From Segatella copri (lineage in GTDB: Bacteria > Bacteroidota > Bacteroidia > Bacteroidales > Bacteroidaceae), in NCBI RefSeq assembly GCF_026015625.1, contig NZ_JAPDVG010000001.1, positions 372,001 to 436,000 on the forward strand: 64,000 bases of DNA, read 5' to 3'. The notes under the pieces were generated by a model that saw nothing but the letters and a program-made list of their open reading frames with translations, made no database searches and was not told the DNA's origin. Positions 55,679 through 64,000 of the stretch are shown here, piece after piece. Positions within the stretch are counted from its first letter, which is position 1. Each line of letters starts with the position of its first letter. The translations under genes were made by a program, and so were the position numbers.

Positions 55679-58600
55679 ATGAGAAAAACATCTCAGAAAT
55701 TCTCGCAGAGCCACATGCTCTGCAAAGTTGCTCTGGTAGCCATCATGTTGGTGTTCCAGGCAATGTTAGGAATCGGAGCGGGTGTCCTCAATGCTCAGAC
55801 GGTTAAGGGTACTGTCATCTCTGGCAGTGACAATGAACCATTGATTGGTGCAAGTGTCATGGTGCAGGGTACAAAGACGGGTGCCGTTACTGACCTGGAT
55901 GGTAACTTTACCATTGAAGCAAAGAATGGACAAACTCTCGAAGTTTCGTATCTGGGCTTTATCACCCAAAAGATTAAAGTTACAGGTTCGACAATCAACG
56001 TAACCTTAAATGAAGACAAACAGTCACTTGATGAAGTTGTCGTAGTAGGTTACGGTGTTCAGAAGAAAAAGCTGGTGACGGGTGCCAACATCAACGTGAA
56101 GGGTGATGACATCGCCAAGTTGAACACTTCCAATCCGCTTCAGGCGCTCCAGGGACAGACTCCTGGTATGAGCATCATCTCAACATCCGGTCAGCCGGGT
56201 TCCGGTTTGAAGGTAAACATCCGTGGTATGGGTACCGTGAGTGGTTCTGATCCGCTTTACATCATTGATGGTGTACGTGGTGACATCGCTTCTCTGAATC
56301 CAGCAGATATCGAAAGCATTGATGTGCTGAAGGATGCGGCATCGGCTGCCATCTATGGTTCGCAGTCGGCCAATGGTGTTGTTCTGATTACTACCAAGGG
56401 TGGTAAGGAAGGCCGTGCCGTGGTTAGCTTCGACGGATATGTGGGTTGGCAGAACAAGCCACGCAGCATTGATATGCTCAATGCTAGGGAGTATATGGCT
56501 ATTCTGGATGAGGCTGCCATCAACTCGGGCAAGAATGCCTACGACTGGAGCAAGTACAAGAGTATCTATGATGCCAATGGCGATTTGATTGATACCGACT
56601 GGGTAGATCAGATGTTTGTGAAGAATGCCAAGACTTCTTCATATAATATAGGTGTAAATGGCGGTAGCAAGACTGCCAATTATGCCATGACGCTGGGTTA
56701 TATGAACCAGGAGGGTATTGTTGGCGGCAAGGACGTCAGCAATTATGAACGTTACAACTTCCGTGTCAATTCCGACTGGAAGGTGAAGGACTGGTTGAAG
56801 GTGGGTGAGCAGATCAGTTTCATCTATACCCAAAATTCGGGTATCGGTGTGGGCAATGCTTACAACAACTCTCTGCGCAGTGCCTTCAATACCTCTCCAT
56901 TGTCGCCTGTGTATAGCGACAACAACAAGTATGATTCTCCTTTTAATGATACCAGTAACAGCGACTGGTATAATGCCGATGGCAACCCATACGGCTTGAT
57001 GATGACGAACAATAACAATCAGACGAATGCAGCCCGTTTCACCGGTAATGTGTATGCGGAGATTGAGCCTATCAAGAACTTGAAGTATCGCACCGTAGTA
57101 GGTTACGAATATTATGCAAGCGATTACCGTTCGTTTACTCCTCTCTATCAGTTCTCTATCTATAGCTACAACACAGCCAACCGTACCAGTGTGAACCAGA
57201 ATATGGGACATAACTGGCAGTTGACCTGGACCAACACCCTGTCTTACGACTTCAAGGTAAAGGATCATAGCTTCACAGCCTTGGCAGGTATGGAGTCCTG
57301 GCGCTTTGATGGCGTAGGCGTAAGTGCATCCAATGCCACCCTGAAGAGTGGCTTTGCCGACTGGAACCATGCTTATGTAAGCAATGGTACCGCTGCCACC
57401 GCTACCGATGGTCTGGGTGCCAACGGTGCTCCTTCTCTGTCACAGCGCATGGTGAGCTACTTTGGTCGTGTAAGCTGGAACTGGAAGGAAACCTATATGG
57501 CAACAGCTACCCTGCGTGCCGATGCTTCTTCTAAGTTTGCCCGTGGCAACCGCTGGGGCTACTTCCCTTCTGTTTCTGCCGGTTGGATTGTAACCAATGA
57601 AAAATGGGTGAAGCCTCTGCTCAAGGTGCTTGATTATGCCAAGGTGCGTGCAAGCTGGGGACAGGTTGGTAACCAGAATATTGGCGACCTGATGTTTATT
57701 TCTCCTATCTCAACATCGGGCGCTTACTATAACTTCGGTACGGCTTTGGGTGCTGACGGACAGTCAAATTACTATGGTGCTTACGAAAGCCGTCTGTCTA
57801 ACGAGAATGTGAAGTGGGAAACTTCAGAGCAGTTGGACTTCGGTTTGGATTTGCGTCTCCTGGGCAAGCTGAATGTCAACATCGACTGGTATAAGAAGAC
57901 CACCAAAGACTGGTTGCTGGTTAAGCCTATCCCAGGCACAGCCGGTACGGGAGCCCCTTATTTCAATGGAGGTGACGTAGAGAATACCGGTATAGAAATC
58001 GGTTTGGGCTGGAACGACAACATTGGTAGAGATTTCAACTACTATGTGAATGTCAACGGTGCCTATAATAAGAATAAGGTGGGAAGCATCCCTACATCCG
58101 ATGGTATCATTCATGGTACCGATGGTAATGGTCAGCTCTATGATAACTCTACCGAGTTCTACCGTTGCAGCAATGGCGAACCAATCGGTTACTTCTGGGG
58201 TTACAAGACCGCTGGTATCTTCCAGAACCAGAAAGAAATCAACGAGTGGGTAGCGGCAGGCAATGGCGTACTTCAGGGGTCTTCTGTAAAACCTGGCGAT
58301 GTAAAGTATTACGATGTCAACCACGATGGTACCATCAATGATGCCGACAAGGTAAACCTGGGCAATGGTATGCCAGACTTTACCTATGGTTTCTCACTCG
58401 GTTTCGGCTACAAGGGACTCGACTTCTCTGTAACCGCCAACGGTTCTGTAGGCAACGACATCGTTCAGAGCTACCGCAATGTAGGTGCCAAGACTGCCAA
58501 CTACACTTCAGCTATTCTGCAGCGCTGGACAGGTGAGGGAACATCCAACAAATATCCACGTGTAACAGAGACCAATGTGAACTATCAGTTCTCCGACCTC

Positions 58601-58852
58601 TTTATCCAGGATGGTGACTTCCTGAGAATCAGCAACATCACCTTAGGTTATGATTTTGCCAAGCTGCTTCATCAGAAGTTCGTATCTCAGGCCCGTTTGT
58701 ACTTCCAGGTTCAGAATGCGTTTACCTTTACCAAGTATGACGGCATGGACCCAGAAATCGGTTATGGTGTCAATAGTTGGGCATCAGGCGTAGATTTGGG
58801 TTACTATCCACGTCCACGTACCTTCATGGTAGGTTTGAATCTTAAGTTCTAA
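55679..58852 (+). CDS. SusC/RagA-family TonB-dependent transporter
   Basis: 1057 residues. Signal peptide ends VLNAQ, followed by a CarbopepD-reg-like domain (GTVISGSDNEPLIGASVMV, about 40-120), the TonB box region DEVVVVGYGVQKKK, plug domain (SNPLQALQGQTPGMSI to AIYGSQSANGVVLITTKGG) and the barrel, ending in the terminal strand PRTFMVGLNLKF. It imports glycans across the outer membrane using TonB energy, as a complex with the following SusD. No extra N-terminal STN domain is seen, so it is not of the trans-envelope sigma-signalling type. Confidence 0.95.
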   Translation: MRKTSQKFSQSHMLCKVALVAIMLVFQAMLGIGAGVLNAQTVKGTVISGSDNEPLIGASVMVQGTKTGAVTDLDGNFTIEAKNGQTLEVSYLGFITQKIKVTGSTINVTLNEDKQSLDEVVVVGYGVQKKKLVTGANINVKGDDIAKLNTSNPLQALQGQTPGMSIISTSGQPGSGLKVNIRGMGTVSGSDPLYIIDGVRGDIASLNPADIESIDVLKDAASAAIYGSQSANGVVLITTKGGKEGRAVVSFDGYVGWQNKPRSIDMLNAREYMAILDEAAINSGKNAYDWSKYKSIYDANGDLIDTDWVDQMFVKNAKTSSYNIGVNGGSKTANYAMTLGYMNQEGIVGGKDVSNYERYNFRVNSDWKVKDWLKVGEQISFIYTQNSGIGVGNAYNNSLRSAFNTSPLSPVYSDNNKYDSPFNDTSNSDWYNADGNPYGLMMTNNNNQTNAARFTGNVYAEIEPIKNLKYRTVVGYEYYASDYRSFTPLYQFSIYSYNTANRTSVNQNMGHNWQLTWTNTLSYDFKVKDHSFTALAGMESWRFDGVGVSASNATLKSGFADWNHAYVSNGTAATATDGLGANGAPSLSQRMVSYFGRVSWNWKETYMATATLRADASSKFARGNRWGYFPSVSAGWIVTNEKWVKPLLKVLDYAKVRASWGQVGNQNIGDLMFISPISTSGAYYNFGTALGADGQSNYYGAYESRLSNENVKWETSEQLDFGLDLRLLGKLNVNIDWYKKTTKDWLLVKPIPGTAGTGAPYFNGGDVENTGIEIGLGWNDNIGRDFNYYVNVNGAYNKNKVGSIPTSDGIIHGTDGNGQLYDNSTEFYRCSNGEPIGYFWGYKTAGIFQNQKEINEWVAAGNGVLQGSSVKPGDVKYYDVNHDGTINDADKVNLGNGMPDFTYGFSLGFGYKGLDFSVTANGSVGNDIVQSYRNVGAKTANYTSAILQRWTGEGTSNKYPRVTETNVNYQFSDLFIQDGDFLRISNITLGYDFAKLLHQKFVSQARLYFQVQNAFTFTKYDGMDPEIGYGVNSWASGVDLGYYPRPRTFMVGLNLKF

Positions 58853-58870
58853 TTTAAAGGAGATATCATT

Positions 58871-60571
58871 ATGAAGACAAATAAAATAAAGATAGCCGCT
58901 TTGGGTATTTTGGCTATGGGAGGTCTGGCATCTTGCAGCGACAGTTGGCTGGATGTGGCTTCCAAGACAGAATCAAATTCCGGCAATTTCTATAAGAGTC
59001 AGGAAGATGGACTTCGCTCGCTCTATGCCTGCTACGATGGTTGGCAGCGTACCGTTTCAGATGGTCCTTCGTTCACCGTCTATCAGTTGACCGAGACGAT
59101 GAGTGATGAGTGCTTTGGCGGTACGGGTAACACCGATGGCCGCAACACGCAGATTCTCGACCGTTTCGACATGAATCAGGCACCGTCTTATACCGATATG
59201 CACGAAACCTTGTGGAAGAGCTATTATGCAGCCATCTTCCGCTGCAATGAGTTTATCGATAAGGGTGAAGGCATTACCTGGGATGATGAGAATGCAAAGA
59301 ACACTTATTTGGGTGAGGCTCATGCCCTTCGTGCCTTGTGCTATTTCGATATGCTTCGCCTTTGGGAGAATATTCCGTTGCTGGAACATGCTACCAGCGA
59401 AGTGGTTCCTCAGGCTGCTCCTGACTCTGTATATAGTCTGGTATTCAGAGATTTGAAGTATGCCATCGAGCATATTCCTGCCAATGCCTATCCTAAGAAG
59501 GATGCGGCTACCAACGATGGACATATCACCAAGTATGGTGCCGAGGCAATTCTGGCTCGCGCGTACCTCTTTTATAGTGGCTATTATGGCAAGGAGCCTG
59601 ATCAGCTGGGCTTGACCAAGGCGGATGCACTGGCTGCCTGCGAGGATATCATCGCCAGTGGCGAGTTCAGTCTGGTACCTCGATTCAGGGATTTGTGGCC
59701 AGCTTCTGCTGATGACAAGAGCGGTGGCCACGTAGGACTTTGGGCACATGAGAACTCTTCCTGGGCTGGTCCTGGAAACCCAGAGACCATACTCTCGATG
59801 AAGTTCAACTACACAGCCGACTATAATGGCAACAATGATGGTAACCGTTTCCAGGTGATGATAGGAATGCGTACCGGTAGTCTGGTTTACGAAGGCTATG
59901 GCCAGGGTTGGGGTGCATGCACTGTTACACCATCCATTGCTTCAGCCTACGCTACGGGTGATACCCGCCGTTCAGCCTCTATCATCGATGCTTCACAGTT
60001 GAAGGATTACGAGAATACCTATCTTGCCGACCAGCGTGAATACACCGGATATTTCGTGAAGAAATATACTCCTTTGTCTAAGCACGAAACTGCTGGTGAT
60101 GGCAAGTTGCAGCATTACACAGAAACAGTGGGGGCAGGCGATTTCCAAATCAGTCAGTTCCAGGATTGGGTCCTCGTCCGTTACGCTGATGTCCTGTTGA
60201 TGGCAGCAGAGTTGGGCAGTCCTAATGCCCAGTCTTACTTCGACCAGGTTCGCAAGCGTGCTTATACCGAGGATGATGGCACTACCCTGAGTGGCAACTA
60301 TTCTCAGCAGACAGCCACCAAGGAGAACATCCTGAAAGAGCGCAAGCTTGAGTTTGCCTTCGAGGGAATCCGTTATTGGGATCAGCTCCGTCAGGGCGTG
60401 GAGCAGGCAGCCAAGGAGATTGCCGGTTCCTGGGAAGTGAAGGATGGCGGCGAGAAAACCACCGTATCCATCAGTGCCGAGAATATCATCAAGAAACGTG
60501 GTTTGATTCAGATTCCTATCACCGAGATCGGACTTTCTCATGGTCTCCTGAAGCAGAATCCAGGTTGGTAA
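58871..60571 (+). CDS. SusD/RagB-family glycan-binding lipoprotein
   Basis: 566 residues. Lipobox with Cys22 (GLASC). The TPR-rich SusD fold is shown by YAAIFRCNEFIDKGE, LGEAHALRALCYFDMLRLWENIPLL, and the C-terminal KERKLEFAFEGIRYWDQLRQG. Starts 18 bp after susC. It caps the SusC barrel on the cell surface and captures oligosaccharides. Glycan specificity cannot be read from the sequence. Confidence 0.95.
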   Translation: MKTNKIKIAALGILAMGGLASCSDSWLDVASKTESNSGNFYKSQEDGLRSLYACYDGWQRTVSDGPSFTVYQLTETMSDECFGGTGNTDGRNTQILDRFDMNQAPSYTDMHETLWKSYYAAIFRCNEFIDKGEGITWDDENAKNTYLGEAHALRALCYFDMLRLWENIPLLEHATSEVVPQAAPDSVYSLVFRDLKYAIEHIPANAYPKKDAATNDGHITKYGAEAILARAYLFYSGYYGKEPDQLGLTKADALAACEDIIASGEFSLVPRFRDLWPASADDKSGGHVGLWAHENSSWAGPGNPETILSMKFNYTADYNGNNDGNRFQVMIGMRTGSLVYEGYGQGWGACTVTPSIASAYATGDTRRSASIIDASQLKDYENTYLADQREYTGYFVKKYTPLSKHETAGDGKLQHYTETVGAGDFQISQFQDWVLVRYADVLLMAAELGSPNAQSYFDQVRKRAYTEDDGTTLSGNYSQQTATKENILKERKLEFAFEGIRYWDQLRQGVEQAAKEIAGSWEVKDGGEKTTVSISAENIIKKRGLIQIPITEIGLSHGLLKQNPGW

Positions 60572-60597
60572 TTCTAACTTTTTAAAGTATTGGTTTT

Positions 60598-62499
60598 ATG
60601 AAGATTATAAATAAAATATATTCGCTTTTGGCAGCTGTCATGATTCTCGTCATGGCGAGCTGCTCTCCAGACGAGTTTGGTCTGGGCGATAAGAACTTGT
60701 CTTCTGAGGATTTGGCTGAGAACATCGCCTTCACGATTACTCACGACGAAAGCAATCCTAATATCGTCAAGTTCAAGAGTCTGTTGCCATCGAGCTATTC
60801 GGTGGTCTTTGATACGCCTCAGGGACGTTTCCAGCAGGATGAGGTGAGCCTGAAGATTCCTTTCAATGGTACCTATCAGGCACGTATCGGTGTTGAAACC
60901 CGCGGCGGTTTCCTCTGGGGACCCTACGCCGAATTCAAGGTAGATGATTTCTGTGCCGAATTCGTTACCGATCCTCTGTGGACCTATCTGAGTGGCGGTG
61001 TAGGCAAATCGAAGCGATGGAAGTTGGATATTGATGCCAATGTCATCACCAAGCATTCAGACCTCTGGGGAGGTCCGCTCGGATTCTGGGGTATGGATGA
61101 TGACTGGAGTACCTGCATGATGGGACAGACCGCTGCAGCCGGCGACCATTGGAACTGGACTCCTGGTATCGCAGACAACTCCTGGGTGATGTCGGCTATG
61201 GACTATGGTTATATGGAGTTCGACCTGATTGGCGGTGCCCATGTCACCGTATATAATGCTGAGACAGGTGAGACCCTTAAGGGTACTTACATGCTGGATA
61301 CAGACAATCATACCATCACCTTCTCGGATGCGGAACTGCTCCACAATTCGGGACATGACCAGGTTGCTACCAACTGGCGTAGCGGACTGAAGCTGATGGG
61401 ACTTGACGACGACCGTTTGCAGATAGCAACAGTTCGAGACAATTCTGATGAGGGCAAGTGCTTGCTTTGCTACAACTTCGTTTCAGAGGAATACTGGGAC
61501 AATTGGACTCCTTCCGCGCCAGAGAACACCCAGGTGAAGCCAACGCTGATGACTGACTGGCGCGACTGGGTAGAGCAGAAGACCAATAAGGAAATCACCT
61601 ACAAGTTGGCTAACCCTGATAATGAAGAGGGACGGCAGTTTGACTATTGCAACCTCGACGGTAGTGCCAAGGGCATTCAGCTTACAGCAGCCAGTGGTAT
61701 CGAGGATGCAACCCTCGTGATGAACAGCGAGTCAAAGAGTTATATCTATACCGCTCCTGATGGAAGTCAGGTTTCCGGTAAATATACCTTGAACGATGAA
61801 GGCGTATTCACTTTCGACAAGGGCTTCGGAAATACCCAGCTTTCTGCAACGGGCAATTACAACATGCATGCCAATGCCGACAACACCCTACGTATTCTGA
61901 AAGTCAGCAAGGATGACTATACCGGACATCTGAAGGATTTGTGGCTCGGTAGCCAGTGTCTTGATGACCAGGGCAATCTCTATCAGTATCAGGCATACCA
62001 CTGGGTAGCCCAGAGCGCAAGTTCTGCATCAGGTCCTAAGTATAAGGCAAACCTCTTCTTCAACAACTCCGGTTGGGGCTGGACCCACGATGGCGGTACC
62101 TCCAACTATATGAGCTCCAATGTGTTCATCACAGGCGATGGCGACTATTCCTTGAAGTTTGAGGGTGCAGAGAGCAATCCATATCTTCTCTACATCGACG
62201 TCAACAAGATTCTGAAGGACAATCCAAACTGCGATATCACCATCAAGAGCATCAAGGTAGATGGCAAGAGTGTTGATTTTGATGATACACTCATCCCAAG
62301 AGGATATACAGATGACGACCCAAGTACCAACTCCTTCCGTCGTTATGTATTGAACCCATGGGGACCTGCCGCATGCTTCAAGTTTGATTCCGGCAAAAAC
62401 GAGTTTACCGACTTCAAGTGTTCTTCAAGCATCGAAGTGGTTATCACCGTGAAGATGGATACAGGTGCTCCTGTAGTGACACCTTCAGAGGGTAAATAA
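60598..62499 (+). CDS. Surface glycan-binding-type lipoprotein of the PUL
   Basis: 633 residues with lipobox Cys22 (MASC followed by SPDEF). The N-terminal ~110 residues look like an Ig/PKD-type domain (TYQARIGVETRGGFLWGPYAEF). Two similar modules rich in Trp and Asp follow (GFWGMDDDWSTC..., and KDLWLGSQCLDDQG...), likely carbohydrate-binding beta-sandwiches. Position after susD and the lipobox support a SusE/SusF or SGBP role. No hydrolase motif is visible. The family is not one I can name. Confidence 0.8.
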   Translation: MKIINKIYSLLAAVMILVMASCSPDEFGLGDKNLSSEDLAENIAFTITHDESNPNIVKFKSLLPSSYSVVFDTPQGRFQQDEVSLKIPFNGTYQARIGVETRGGFLWGPYAEFKVDDFCAEFVTDPLWTYLSGGVGKSKRWKLDIDANVITKHSDLWGGPLGFWGMDDDWSTCMMGQTAAAGDHWNWTPGIADNSWVMSAMDYGYMEFDLIGGAHVTVYNAETGETLKGTYMLDTDNHTITFSDAELLHNSGHDQVATNWRSGLKLMGLDDDRLQIATVRDNSDEGKCLLCYNFVSEEYWDNWTPSAPENTQVKPTLMTDWRDWVEQKTNKEITYKLANPDNEEGRQFDYCNLDGSAKGIQLTAASGIEDATLVMNSESKSYIYTAPDGSQVSGKYTLNDEGVFTFDKGFGNTQLSATGNYNMHANADNTLRILKVSKDDYTGHLKDLWLGSQCLDDQGNLYQYQAYHWVAQSASSASGPKYKANLFFNNSGWGWTHDGGTSNYMSSNVFITGDGDYSLKFEGAESNPYLLYIDVNKILKDNPNCDITIKSIKVDGKSVDFDDTLIPRGYTDDDPSTNSFRRYVLNPWGPAACFKFDSGKNEFTDFKCSSSIEVVITVKMDTGAPVVTPSEGK

Positions 62500-62527
62500 G
62501 ATTAGAAACTTTAATGTGGATTAGATT

Positions 62528-64000
62528 ATGAAAATGAAATATTTAGCAGGTGTGATGCTGCTGATGGCCGGTCTTTGCTCGCTCTCTTCCTGTAGCGATG
62601 ATGACTACTCTGCAGCCACAGGAAATGTAATTAGCACCATTGAGACGGGTGATGCTTCTGTTACTGCTATTTCGGCAGTAGTCAGCGGCAAGGTCTTGGA
62701 CTTGAGTAAGCAGGATGCCGGTGCCTATGCGGTGGGTGTTGTTTACGGTACCAACCCCGATCCTACCACAGCCGGCTCCAAGCAGCCTGGCGTGATTGAT
62801 GCCGAAGGTAATGTAACCGCCACTCTCTCGGGATTGACCAAGGGTAATACCTATTATTATGCCACTTACGTACAGTTACAGGGCATAGTAACCAAGTTTG
62901 GTGAGGTGAAGAGCTTCGTGGCTACCGATGCCCAGATTGCTACAGCCGGAGCCACGGATGTTACGGCTACAAAGGCTACCCTGAGTGCTACAGCCAATGG
63001 CTTGGAAGGCATCCTGATAGAGGGAGAGACCCAGATGAACTACGGTTTCAAGATTTCAACCTCTGAGGCGGATGTAGAGAATGGTATCGATTATCCAATC
63101 TCTGCCAGTGCCAAGACCATCAGTCAACGTGTGGAAGGTTTGCTTCCTGGAACTACTTACTATTATACATCATATTTTGAGTTGGGCGATGGTTTTGTCT
63201 ATGGTGAGACCAAGAGCTTTACCACTCCTGCTCAGACAATGGAATATGTTGACTTGGGTTTGAGCATCCTTTGGGCTAAATGCAACCTGGGTGCAGAATC
63301 AGAGGAAGAGACAGGTACCCTTCTGGGCTATGGTGATTTGACTGGTGTGAATCAGAGTACTTATCTCATCGATTACAATACAGTGGAAGATATCGCCGGT
63401 ACGGATAAGGATATCTTGAAGAAGGTGAACGTGGATGCGGGTGCCTTGATGCGCAGTTCTACTCCTACAGCTGATCAGATGAGTGAGTTGATTGCCAATA
63501 CCACTCAGACAGAAGTTGAGGTGAAGGGCGTGAAGGGTATCAGATTTATTGCAGCCAATGGCAACAGCATCTTTATGCCTTACACCGGTTACCGCAATGG
63601 AACTGCCAAGGTAGGTGAGGGCAACCAGGGCTTGTATTGGAGCGGCAATAACTATAGCATCGCTACGGATTATAGCCAGACGCTCAATCTGAGCAATGGT
63701 ACTGCTTCATCTGGTGTTTCGGCCCGCAACCTGGGCTTGGCGATTCGTCCTGTTCGTATGTCACCTGAGTTGAAGGTTGATAATTCCAAATTGGTTGTCG
63801 GTGACCTTGAGAATAATGGTAGAATCCGTATCGAGATTTTCAACCAGTATGGTTCTACGGGCAGCAATCCTGGCATCAACCAGGCTCAGATTAAGTTTAC
63901 CAAGAACATGGTGGTTACTTTCCGTCTTTCTGGTTTGACAGATAACATGAAGGAAGGTGCGGGCAGTCATGTGGCTGGTTTGGAATATGGTGATGCTTCT
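62528..64000 (+). CDS. PUL lipoprotein with Fn3-like and C-terminal binding regions (3' end outside window)
   Basis: 491 codons are open to the window edge with no stop. The start is ATG at 62528; lipobox has Cys22 followed by SDDDY, a Bacteroides surface-export type signal. Two fibronectin-III-like repeats (each with YYYATYVQ or YYYTSYFE strands) are followed by a segment beginning YVDLGLSILWAKCNLGAESEEETG, the FISUMP-like or Bacteroidales surface-domain motif with YTGYRNGT and GLAIRPVR. The last visible part (NMVVTFRLSGLTDNM) may start a carbohydrate-binding domain. Fourth gene of the susC operon, probably cell-surface glycan binding. Confidence 0.8.
   Translation, partial: MKMKYLAGVMLLMAGLCSLSSCSDDDYSAATGNVISTIETGDASVTAISAVVSGKVLDLSKQDAGAYAVGVVYGTNPDPTTAGSKQPGVIDAEGNVTATLSGLTKGNTYYYATYVQLQGIVTKFGEVKSFVATDAQIATAGATDVTATKATLSATANGLEGILIEGETQMNYGFKISTSEADVENGIDYPISASAKTISQRVEGLLPGTTYYYTSYFELGDGFVYGETKSFTTPAQTMEYVDLGLSILWAKCNLGAESEEETGTLLGYGDLTGVNQSTYLIDYNTVEDIAGTDKDILKKVNVDAGALMRSSTPTADQMSELIANTTQTEVEVKGVKGIRFIAANGNSIFMPYTGYRNGTAKVGEGNQGLYWSGNNYSIATDYSQTLNLSNGTASSGVSARNLGLAIRPVRMSPELKVDNSKLVVGDLENNGRIRIEIFNQYGSTGSNPGINQAQIKFTKNMVVTFRLSGLTDNMKEGAGSHVAGLEYGDAS

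Noticed and set aside
1..64000. CRISPR arrays, tRNA or rRNA genes, complete insertion sequences, prophage
   Set aside because: No regularly spaced repeats, cloverleaf-type sequences, transposase frames or phage structural genes were seen.

Overview
The window comes from a chromosome of a Bacteroidota species, most likely Prevotella/Segatella (S. copri-like). This rests on a SusC/SusD pair, Bacteroidota-type promoters (a -7 box TAnnTTTG with TTTG/TTG about 20 bp upstream), the near absence of Shine-Dalgarno sequences, a fused FeoA-FeoB, a ~1100-residue SecA ending in a zinc motif, and the order ZapA - RNase Y. No rRNA, tRNA, CRISPR array or intact insertion sequence was found.

Layout. 1-3 kb: the end of a SpoIID/LytB protein and an AmpG-like permease (peptidoglycan recycling), then a YjbQ protein. 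3-12 kb: an accessory region with an AAA ATPase carrying a 24-bp repeat tract, a small repeat-bearing protein, a decayed DUF1016/YhcG nuclease gene, a structured non-coding element with mutually exclusive hairpins, and a four-gene AT-rich operon: beta-class amino-methyltransferase, C5-cytosine methyltransferase, McrB-like AAA+ protein and McrC-like PD-(D/E)XK nuclease. This looks like an LlaJI-type restriction-modification system with one amino- and one C5-methylase. 12-21 kb: SGNH hydrolase, MFS transporter, FeoAB, SecA. 21-28 kb: envelope genes (DUF4105 protein, FadL-like barrel, LptC, CNNM/CorC, PpiD-like isomerase). 28-33 kb: HAD protein, Wzc-like tyrosine autokinase with a Tyr-Gly tail, RfbA. 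33-36.5 kb: coiled-coil protein, ZapA, RNase Y, TtcA-like protein.

36.6-48.7 kb is a redox/metal block: HcpR-like regulator and Hcp with a near-perfect 30-bp operator, fused ResB-CcsA for cytochrome c assembly, and a minus-strand operon porin - imelysin - di-haem oxidoreductase headed by a structured 5' leader. Divergent from it is a LuxR-type regulator fused to a YtfE-like di-iron hemerythrin module. The two divergent promoters share an inverted repeat. A second LuxR-type regulator lies beyond. I infer that iron, haem, NO or oxygen status is read here and coupled to periplasmic electron-transfer proteins.

48.7-54.3 kb: PLD-family enzyme, KdsD and KdsA (Kdo synthesis), large MscS channel. 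54.4-64 kb: GlcNAc-kinase-like protein, then a polysaccharide utilisation locus susC - susD - two surface lipoproteins, the last cut by the window end. The glycan target cannot be told from the genes visible.
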